A stretch of DNA of 6,909 nt, from assembly GCA_030728235.1 (NCBI GenBank), contig JANRAA010000089.1, forward strand, positions 1 through 6,909, given 5' to 3'. A program made the position numbers and the translations under genes. This DNA comes from Flavobacteriales bacterium (GTDB taxonomy: Bacteria > Bacteroidota > Bacteroidia > Flavobacteriales_D > Sanyastnellaceae). Each line of letters starts with the position of its first letter. The first letter of the stretch is position 1. Shown here in pieces: positions 1-4,883 of the stretch. The notes under the pieces are model-generated. The model was not told the origin of the DNA and made no database searches. It saw nothing but the letters and a program-made list of their open reading frames with translations.

Positions 1-2599
1 CCGCAGCGTTAGCACACTCGTTCAATGGGTTTACAACACCAGCGTAGTCACAAGTACCATCATCAGTGTTTGCACCAGCATCGTAGTTGTTAGCAGCAGG
101 GTCAGTACAACCGAAGTATACACCTAGAACGTTCAATTCGTAATCGCCACAAGCCAAAGGCTGAGTTGTGAAGATTGAGAAGAAGTAATCAGTGTTTGGA
201 GTCAATGTCAAGAAGTCACCGATGTCACCAGCACACTGGCCAGTCACAAGACAACCTACGAAATCAATTGGAGCTGAACAGTCACCAGTGTAGAACATAA
301 GACCTACGTTTCCACCGCTAACGTTAGTTACGTCGAAGAAGAAAGTATCGAAGTCAGATGAGTTGAATGAGTACCATACGTCGTAAGCAGTTGCGAAACC
401 AGCAGCGAAGTTTGGAGCTCCAGAAGGACCAGCACAACAAAGTGACTCAGTGATAGTAAGACCAGAAACAACTGGTTGAGCGTTAGCACAATCATCATTT
501 GATGGGAAAGCACCACAGCTAACACAAGTTACATCCAAAGTGAAATCACCACCTGACGCAAATCCGAACTCAGAAACCAAGATGTAGTAATCGCTACCTG
601 TAGAAGCGTTGAACGCCATTTCAGACAAGAAGCTACCAGCACCACAACCGTCGTCGTTTGCAGCAACACAAACCAAGTTGTTGCAGTCAGGAGCGCCTAG
701 GTAAACGTGAATTTTAGTATCTGTTACACCAGTTGAGTTACAAAGGCTCAAGAATACTTGCTCATCAGCAGCTGCGTTGTAAGAGTACCATACACCTGGA
801 GTATCGATATCGATACCAGAACAAGTTGAACCGATCAGACCTTCGTTATCTGTTGCGTTAGCAAGAGTTCCAGCAACGCTCAAACCACAAGTTACAGCTT
901 CTGCGCTGCAAACGTCGTTGTTAGCTGGAGGACACAAACATGAACCATCATCGATAGTAGCAGATGGGTTGTAACCGATACAGTTAGAATCAGTACATCC
1001 AGAGAATCCACAAGTACCTGTGAAACCGAAGTCTACGTTGAATGAAGCAGGAGCGCCACCAGCGCCGTAGTTGTTTCCAAGTTGGTCAGTCAAAGACCAA
1101 GAAACTTCACCTGGGAAAGCACCACCTGTAACAGTGAATACGTAACAACCAGGAGCCATACAGAAAGCATCAGTACCGAAAGTGAAACCATCACCGATAG
1201 CAGCAGTGTTAAGATCACCAGTTGCGATCAACGCACCACCAGTTGTAGTCATTGAGTAAATAGCGCCGTTCCATCCGTCACCGAATGCATCAAGCATGTC
1301 AACAATCATCAAGATCTCACCACCAGCACAGAAGATACATGAACCATCGTCGATGGTTGCAGCAGCATCGTAGTTAGTAGCCAAAGGATCTGTACAACCT
1401 GCACATGAAGTGAAATCACAACCGAAGTCTAGATCAGCAGCAGCGTCGAAGTTACAAGAAAGTGGATCAGTACAACCAGGAGTACAACCTCCGTTTACTA
1501 TCAACAACTCAGTACCAAAAGAAAAACCATCACCAGAGGTAGCAGTGTCAAGTGTACCAGAAAGAAGAACAGTTGCTCCTTGAGAGAATGTGTAAACAGC
1601 TCCGTTCCAACCATCTCCGAATGAATCGAACATATTGAAGTTGAAACAAGCGTCAGTCAAACACAAAGTGAATGTACCAGGTACACCATTCGCGAGAAGA
1701 GCTCCACTAACTGCATCAGTCAATGTCCAGCTAACCTCACCTGGAAAACCACCACCAGTAACGTTTAAAGTGATACAGTTGTCAAAACAACATGAACCAT
1801 CGTCGATGGTATTGTCTACCTCGTAGTTACAAGCACCAACTGTAGTACAACCGATACAAGTGTAATCACAACCTACGTTGATAGTTGCTGTAGCGTCGAA
1901 GTTACAAGCAGCAGCATCGGTACAACCTTGACAAGACAAGTACTCACAAGAACCATCGTTCGTGGTCGCAGCTGCGTCAAAGTTACACGCGATTGGATCG
2001 GTACAACCAGGCACTGCAGAAGAGAACGTGATCGACCAACCTCCAGCAACAGTACCACCATCGAAGTCTGAATCGTCATAGAAGAAAAGAGACCAGTCAC
2101 CATCAGCTACATCACCACCGAACGTGCTGAAAAGGGTAGCAGCACCAGCTGGAGCAGCATCACCATATACAGCAGGAGCAGGTAATGGCATTCCATCAAA
2201 CCCACCACTGTTGTATGGACGGTAAGAACCTGACAAGTTTTCAGTCAAGTTGAACGCTGTAGCTGCACCGTCAAAAATTGAGTAGCTAACGTTTGTTACG
2301 GCTATACCGCTTCCTGCATCAGACATAATAATCATTGCATCACCGTTTGGACCCACCAACATTACGTCGATGTCACTTGGCCAAGTGTGAGAAAGACCGA
2401 TAATGTCAATCGTCACTACACCAACAGTCGCAGGACCGCCAGCAACAGTGATTGTAGAAGAGTAGGGCGTAAATGGCCCTGCAGTGGTGCCTACTGAGAA
2501 GCCCGCTGCATTAGAATACGTCTGCGCAATTGCAGAACCTGAAAGTAGCATCCCTAAGGAGCAACAGACAGAAAGTAACAACAAATAAGTCTTGTTCAT
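1..2599 (-). CDS. Large secreted multidomain repeat protein (partial, C-terminus outside window)
   Basis: The frame is open without a stop from the ATG at 2599 to the left edge, giving 866 residues with no frameshift. Residues 1-25 form a signal peptide (basic start, Leu-rich core, cut near AIA|Q). Residues about 40-191 resemble a P/Homo B (proprotein convertase P-domain) beta-sandwich, with PSDIDVMLVGPNG at 74-86 and DWSLFFYDD from 168. Seven GCTDP...DDGSC repeats lie between 198 and 850. GDGWNGA modules sit at 328-334 and 440-446, and FPGEVSW modules at 285 and 495. Two PPC-like beta domains (about 560-697 and 701-829) start with N-D-x-C and contain VWYSY/VWYSF; a third seems to begin at 860 (NECANA). 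No catalytic site is visible, so an adhesive or structural surface role is inferred. Type IX secretion is likely for such Bacteroidota proteins, but the C-terminal sorting domain lies outside. The start fits the signal peptide; no Shine-Dalgarno is present, only an A-rich leader. Confidence 0.9.
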   Translation of the reverse strand, partial: MNKTYLLLLSVCCSLGMLLSGSAIAQTYSNAAGFSVGTTAGPFTPYSSTITVAGGPATVGVVTIDIIGLSHTWPSDIDVMLVGPNGDAMIIMSDAGSGIAVTNVSYSIFDGAATAFNLTENLSGSYRPYNSGGFDGMPLPAPAVYGDAAPAGAATLFSTFGGDVADGDWSLFFYDDSDFDGGTVAGGWSITFSSAVPGCTDPIACNFDAAATTNDGSCEYLSCQGCTDAAACNFDATATINVGCDYTCIGCTTVGACNYEVDNTIDDGSCCFDNCITLNVTGGGFPGEVSWTLTDAVSGALLANGVPGTFTLCLTDACFNFNMFDSFGDGWNGAVYTFSQGATVLLSGTLDTATSGDGFSFGTELLIVNGGCTPGCTDPLSCNFDAAADLDFGCDFTSCAGCTDPLATNYDAAATIDDGSCIFCAGGEILMIVDMLDAFGDGWNGAIYSMTTTGGALIATGDLNTAAIGDGFTFGTDAFCMAPGCYVFTVTGGAFPGEVSWSLTDQLGNNYGAGGAPASFNVDFGFTGTCGFSGCTDSNCIGYNPSATIDDGSCLCPPANNDVCSAEAVTCGLSVAGTLANATDNEGLIGSTCSGIDIDTPGVWYSYNAAADEQVFLSLCNSTGVTDTKIHVYLGAPDCNNLVCVAANDDGCGAGSFLSEMAFNASTGSDYYILVSEFGFASGGDFTLDVTCVSCGAFPSNDDCANAQPVVSGLTITESLCCAGPSGAPNFAAGFATAYDVWYSFNSSDFDTFFFDVTNVSGGNVGLMFYTGDCSAPIDFVGCLVTGQCAGDIGDFLTLTPNTDYFFSIFTTQPLACGDYELNVLGVYFGCTDPAANNYDAGANTDDGTCDYAGVVNPLNECANAA
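50..2008 (-). repeat. Seven dispersed GCTDP...DDGSC protein repeats
   Basis: These are units of 20-21 residues with the pattern GCTD-x3-C/N-N-Y/F-D-x-x-A-T-x-DDGSC. Copies lie at 1946-2008 (residues 198-218), 1868-1927 (225-244), 1790-1852 (250-270), 1418-1477 (375-394), 1337-1399 (401-421), 938-1000 (534-554) and 50-112 (830-850). Copies 1-3 and 4-5 are near-tandem with 5-6 residue linkers that often hold an extra Cys (for example EYLSCQ, DYTCI, DFTSCA). Copies 2 and 4 end in VGC or FGC and lack the DDGS loop; copy 3 has TTVGA in place of TDP. The Asp-rich loop and paired cysteines suggest small disulfide- or Ca2+-stabilised linkers between larger domains; metal binding is inferred. Such repeats are common in large exported Bacteroidota proteins. 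Confidence 0.85.
1063..1789 (-). repeat. Duplicated GDGWNGA / FPGEVSW beta modules in opposite order
   Basis: Two kinds of Cys/aromatic-rich beta module occur twice each. Reading the protein from its N-terminus, FPGEVSWTLTD (285-295) comes before SFGDGWNGAVY (326-336); after GCTDP copies 4 and 5, AFGDGWNGAIY (438-448) comes before FPGEVSWSLTD (495-505). The segments around them also match: TLDTATSGDGFSFGTE follows the first GDGWNGA and DLNTAAIGDGFTFGTD the second. This points to internal duplication with shuffling of module order. I recognise the motifs from secreted Bacteroidota proteins but cannot assign a function. Confidence 0.7.
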
Positions 2600-2632
2600 C
2601 TGTTTTGGTTTTGGTTAATACACATATTTATC

Positions 2633-2667
2633 GGGGTTAATTCCCCTCCTCAATTCCGGCGAACCGG
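2633..2667 (-). promoter_or_regulatory. Two small hairpins in the leader of the large secreted protein
   Basis: On the minus strand CCGG-TTCG-CCGG (2667-2656) forms a 4-bp stem with a UUCG loop. It is followed 9 nt later by GGGG-AATTAA-CCCC (2646-2633). Both would lie near the 5' end of the mRNA if the 2680-2687 promoter is right, 33 nt or more ahead of the ATG. They could protect the transcript end or tune translation; this is inferred from base pairing only. Confidence 0.35.
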
Positions 2668-2679
2668 TCCTAAGCTTTA

Positions 2680-2687
2680 TAAATGTA
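2680..2687 (-). promoter_or_regulatory. Candidate Bacteroidota -7 box for the large secreted protein
   Basis: TACATTTA on the minus strand matches 7 of 8 positions of the Bacteroidota -7 element TAnnTTTG. It would start transcription near 2673 and give a leader of about 74 nt. No good -33 TTTG is seen at the usual spacing, so this is tentative. Confidence 0.35.
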
Positions 2688-2840
2688 TTCGATTTTCTGG
2701 TTAAACTAACGCTGTGCCAGACAACCGAACACTCACTAAGTAACTGAAAACCTGAGGATTACCTTCAGACTCTTCGCATTCACTTTTTCCCAATTTTGGA
2801 AACTCCCTCTCAATTTGAATCGTTTATTAGTATAGTCAGG

Positions 2841-2859
2841 TGTAGGAGACAGTCCTACA
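2841..2859. other. Perfect 7-bp hairpin with a T-rich 3' flank on the plus strand
   Basis: TGTAGGA-GACAG-TCCTACA is a perfect inverted repeat followed on the plus strand by TTTTACTTTT. It has the outline of a weak plus-strand terminator, but no plus-strand gene precedes it. It could end a small RNA, act as an operator, or be a structured element in the long 5' region of the minus-strand gene. Confidence 0.4.
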
Positions 2860-2910
2860 TTTTACTTTTAGCACCCTAAATTTACCAAACATTCGGATAC
2901 TTCGCCAAAA

Positions 2911-2949
2911 AAATCAAAAAAAAAACGACGAACGGTTTAACCGTTTTTT
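2911..2949 (-). terminator. Probable intrinsic terminator of the xrtF operon
   Basis: The palindrome AACGGTT-T-AACCGTT (2931-2945) begins about 50 bp past the stop of the last operon gene. On the minus strand it is followed by CGTCG and a run of ten T (2925-2916). The stem is short and the T-run is 5 nt away from it, so efficiency is uncertain. A TTTTTT run also follows the palindrome on the plus strand, so it could work in both directions. Confidence 0.5.
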
Positions 2950-2996
2950 AACAAAAACATGCCGTTCATCGGTAGAATCAGCCCTTTCAGCAACAA

Positions 2997-3473
2997 TCAC
3001 CACATTTCTGAGTGCCAACTTTTCTTGAATGTTACTAAGAAATTCTGCTTTAGCGCTCCTAAAGTTTGCACGGTAGTATCAAAAACAAGGGTTTCATCTG
3101 TTACTACCCCTCCCTTTCTCTTTGCCCAAAAGTCGTGCATTGGGTCACATACAACATTCTCCTCATGCATATAACACACAAGCATGCGGTTAAACAGATC
3201 AACACCAAACTTCTCACCTACTTCTTTCAAAACGCGAACAGAGTCATCAATCGAACACCCAGAGGCCGCCGCATGCTGTTCATTGACAGACAAAACCAAA
3301 AACCGATTGTAGAGTATCGCGCTTGAAGCTTGCAACAGCTGACCATGTGCCTTCCACGAGCTAGTGAAACCACTCAACACGACTTCAATCTGCGAAACTT
3401 CATTCGGTGTTAGTTCACGATGCGACTGATAGATCCACACGCGGGAGCTATCTGGTAAATTGCTTAAATCCAT
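2997..3473 (-). CDS. Small conserved Bacteroidota protein commonly named 'ABC transporter ATPase'
   Basis: The product is a 158-residue soluble protein with no signal peptide or membrane segment. It matches my memory of a conserved Bacteroidota family: RVWIYQS near the N-terminus (11-17), W40 with K41-A-H-G44, NRF (56-58), the strongly conserved SGCSIDDSV (71-79), FNRM (84-87 region) and SWH close to the C-terminus (152-154). Database entries often call this family 'ABC transporter ATPase', but I see no Walker A (GxxxxGKT), no LSGGQ signature and no Walker B, so the name is not supported by the sequence; the true function is unknown. It is the last gene of the operon, starting 2 bp after the stop of the XrtF-associated gene, so it is almost certainly translated from the same mRNA. 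Identification with the family is fairly firm; the role is open. Confidence 0.85.
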   Translation of the reverse strand: MDLSNLPDSSRVWIYQSHRELTPNEVSQIEVVLSGFTSSWKAHGQLLQASSAILYNRFLVLSVNEQHAAASGCSIDDSVRVLKEVGEKFGVDLFNRMLVCYMHEENVVCDPMHDFWAKRKGGVVTDETLVFDTTVQTLGALKQNFLVTFKKSWHSEMW

Positions 3474-3475
3474 TG

Positions 3476-4018
3476 TTATGCAGTTGTATTATCGTTTTTC
3501 AAAAAAAGCAGCGCTGGAAGGTACAATACAATCACTGGCATTGGGCTTTGCAAGAAGCCGAGCAGCTCTCTTCCGACATTGTACATCGCTAATTCATGAG
3601 TCCAAAAAAAGTACATCCCAAAAAACAATGCTACCGTTGCGGCTATACATATATATATGTATCTCAAAAAAACCGTTAGCGCCTCTCTTCTGAGAATGCG
3701 TTGAATCGTAAATCGATTGAGCATGAAATAGACGACAATCAAAGTTACCGCAATCCCGTATTTGAGGACAGATAATTGTTTCGACGTAAAACTGGCTAGC
3801 TGACTTATGGTTGAGTGGCTATAGTAATAATCGTAAGGCGCGTTATAGCTCATTTTCGCCAGCTCTTCCAAACGATCTGCAGGAGAGAGCGCGTTATAAT
3901 TCGGAACGTATGCGATATGATCAATGAACCAATTGATATTCACCTTGAGCCATTCTTGAAAGAAGCCAACAGCAATAAAGATGACCACCACGAGCACTCG
4001 TAAAATCCACTCACGCAT
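3476..4018 (-). CDS. Exosortase F system-associated membrane protein
   Basis: The product is a 180-residue integral membrane protein with four predicted helices at about 4-20, 84-101, 117-138 and 152-174. Between helices 1 and 2 is a loop of about 60 residues rich in Tyr and Asn (YVPNYNALSPADRLEELA, then YDYYYSHS). It has the size, position and helix layout of the family found beside XrtF in Flavobacteria ('exosortase F-associated protein'). The biochemical role is unknown; a partner or stabiliser of the sortase, or a substrate-presenting subunit, is inferred from constant pairing. Its ATG at 4018 lies inside the 3' end of xrtF (8-bp overlap), which implies translational coupling. The start is supported by this overlap and by the immediate N-terminal helix. 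Confidence 0.8.
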   Translation of the reverse strand: MREWILRVLVVVIFIAVGFFQEWLKVNINWFIDHIAYVPNYNALSPADRLEELAKMSYNAPYDYYYSHSTISQLASFTSKQLSVLKYGIAVTLIVVYFMLNRFTIQRILRREALTVFLRYIYICIAATVALFFGMYFFWTHELAMYNVGRELLGFLQSPMPVIVLYLPALLFLKNDNTTA

Positions 4019-4550
4019 TCGATACTTTTTTCAAGGGAGAGAATTTCTGTATCCACAGGTACCATAATCCGATCACTGCGCCGTAAACGATTATTGTAAA
4101 AGTGTAGTCGTGATTAAAATCGAGCCAACTCGGATTTATGTCAACGATGATTGCCAAGGCAGCTACCCGAAGAATATTCAAAACATGAATGGCTATTATC
4201 CCTGCGGGGATGAACCAAGCTTTGTGCTTGATTGGACCTGGGAATGCGAAAATAAAAATGGCAAAGAGTGCAAAGAGCACTATTCCATCGCACGGAGCGC
4301 CGACGGTGACACCGAGGGAGTCTTGAATTCCGACATGGGTTTTCCAGACGGGATCGTTGTAAGCGATAAGTGAATAGCCGAGAAACGACAGGAAGATTTC
4401 TACCCCGCGAACGATATTATCAACGATACACTCATCGAAATGGGTTTTTCCTCTAAGAATGAACTCGTACAGGATGTACCAAAAAATATAGGCAGAAGTC
4501 CCAAAAACAAGAAATCTCAATAAAGGATTCTCACGGAACTTTAGACTCAT
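4011..4550 (-). CDS. xrtF: Exosortase family protein XrtF
   Basis: The product is a 179-residue polytopic membrane protein, the short form of exosortase typical of Bacteroidota. The three catalytic residues of the exosortase/archaeosortase family are present in their usual contexts: Cys87 in GAPCDGI, Arg128 in LNILRVAAL and His147 in FNHDYTF. Hydrophobic helices run at about 11-32, 47-63, 88-105, 110-138 and 150-167, and the C-terminus is basic (KFSPLKKVSNA). Exosortases cut C-terminal sorting tails of exported proteins at the membrane and are thought to transfer them to a surface acceptor; XrtF itself has not been studied biochemically to my knowledge. Its ATG overlaps the stop of the PID-CTERM gene (ATGA), and AAAGGAG just before it forms a ribosome site lying within that gene's last codons. 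The likely substrate is the upstream mini-protein and perhaps others elsewhere. Confidence 0.92.
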   Translation of the reverse strand: MSLKFRENPLLRFLVFGTSAYIFWYILYEFILRGKTHFDECIVDNIVRGVEIFLSFLGYSLIAYNDPVWKTHVGIQDSLGVTVGAPCDGIVLFALFAIFIFAFPGPIKHKAWFIPAGIIAIHVLNILRVAALAIIVDINPSWLDFNHDYTFTIIVYGAVIGLWYLWIQKFSPLKKVSNA

Positions 4551-4768
4551 TCTCCTTTTTTGTAGAGCTGGTATGCTTTTTTACCACCTAGTGCAATACC
4601 TGCGGCAACTAAAAGACTAACACCTCCATCGATAGGACATGGCGGACCGAATGGAGGGCCACATGGTGTGCCTCCGCTATCTGGGAAAGGGGCGGTTTGC
4701 GCAAAACTGCTGATAGGCAATAAAAACAGGGCTACAAACGCCAAACTTAACAATACTCTTTTCATCAT
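4547..4768 (-). CDS. PID-CTERM sorting-signal mini-protein, probable XrtF substrate
   Basis: The product is a 73-residue protein made almost entirely of export and sorting signals. Residues 1-23 are a signal peptide (MMKR, Leu/Phe core, cut near SFA|Q). Residues 24-44 are a short Pro/Gly/Cys stretch (FPDSGGTPCGPPFGPPC within it). P45-I46-D47-G48-G49 opens a hydrophobic helix (50-60) followed by GGKKAYQLYKKGE, a basic tail. This tripartite ending is what Bacteroidota 'PID-CTERM' proteins carry, and its place directly ahead of xrtF (ATGA overlap) fits an enzyme-substrate pair. I start it at 4768 rather than the far upstream ATG at 4969: the longer version would run through the divergent promoter and into the plus-strand gene, and would bury the signal peptide. 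AAAGG (4782-4778) gives a ribosome site about 9 nt before 4768; the next ATG (4765) is also possible. The mature product would be about 20 residues long. Confidence 0.82.
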   Translation of the reverse strand: MMKRVLLSLAFVALFLLPISSFAQTAPFPDSGGTPCGPPFGPPCPIDGGVSLLVAAGIALGGKKAYQLYKKGE

Positions 4769-4788
4769 GACAACATGCCTTTGAGGTT

Positions 4789-4796
4789 CAAATGTA
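4789..4796 (-). promoter_or_regulatory. -7 promoter box of the PID-CTERM/xrtF operon
   Basis: TACATTTG on the minus strand is a perfect match to the Bacteroidota element TAnnTTTG. It would start transcription near 4782, giving a leader of roughly 15 nt before the ATG at 4768. No clear -33 TTTG is found at standard spacing. Confidence 0.5.
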
Positions 4797-4857
4797 CAAA
4801 AATCGAATGAGTCGTGTACATCCGAAAGAATATTGTTCCCTCTTCGTTTTGCATTGC

Positions 4858-4865
4858 TATATTTG
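4858..4865 (+). promoter_or_regulatory. -7 promoter box of the Wzc-like gene
   Basis: TATATTTG is a perfect match to TAnnTTTG, and TTG at 4833-4835 lies 22 bp upstream, slightly longer than usual for the -33 element. The box ends 18 bp before the ATG at 4884, so the leader would be very short. It is back to back with the minus-strand box at 4789-4796. Confidence 0.5.
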
Positions 4866-4883
4866 TGCCGCACAGAATTGTAT

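Larger units (their letters stand above)
2600..2996. other. 397-bp non-coding region between the secreted-protein gene and the xrtF operon
   Basis: No convincing reading frame is present. From left to right on the plus strand it holds the A-rich translation leader of the large secreted protein (a CCAAAAC direct repeat on the minus strand at 2602-2614), two small leader hairpins (2633-2646 and 2656-2667), a candidate promoter near 2680-2687, about 150 bp with nothing recognisable, a perfect 7-bp hairpin (2841-2859) and a terminator-like palindrome next to long A/T runs (2911-2949). Confidence 0.6.

Noticed and set aside
1..2008. Possible CRISPR-like or tandem DNA repeat array
   Set aside because: The repeats are protein-coding, vary in sequence and spacing, and stay in frame, so they are protein modules and not a CRISPR array.
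328..2103. Other open frames on both strands inside the large secreted-protein gene
   Set aside because: Low-complexity translations produced by the repetitive GC-periodic coding sequence in other frames; the long frame explains the region.
2959..3326. Plus-strand open frames across the last operon gene
   Set aside because: They are antisense to a well-conserved protein, have no family resemblance and no promoter or ribosome site.
3645..3662. 18-bp perfect palindrome ATACATATATATATGTAT
   Set aside because: It lies inside the XrtF-associated gene and encodes the YIYI part of a membrane helix; an AT-repeat tract is palindromic by composition, so a regulatory role is not supported.
4110..4373. 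Plus-strand 87-residue frame inside xrtF
   Set aside because: It is antisense to the catalytic core of xrtF and has no features of its own.
4765..4776. Three-codon upstream frame (ATG TTG TCA TGA on the minus strand) ending over the PID-CTERM start
   Set aside because: The AAAGG ribosome site fits the 4768 start better, and so short a frame can arise by chance; no evidence of regulation.
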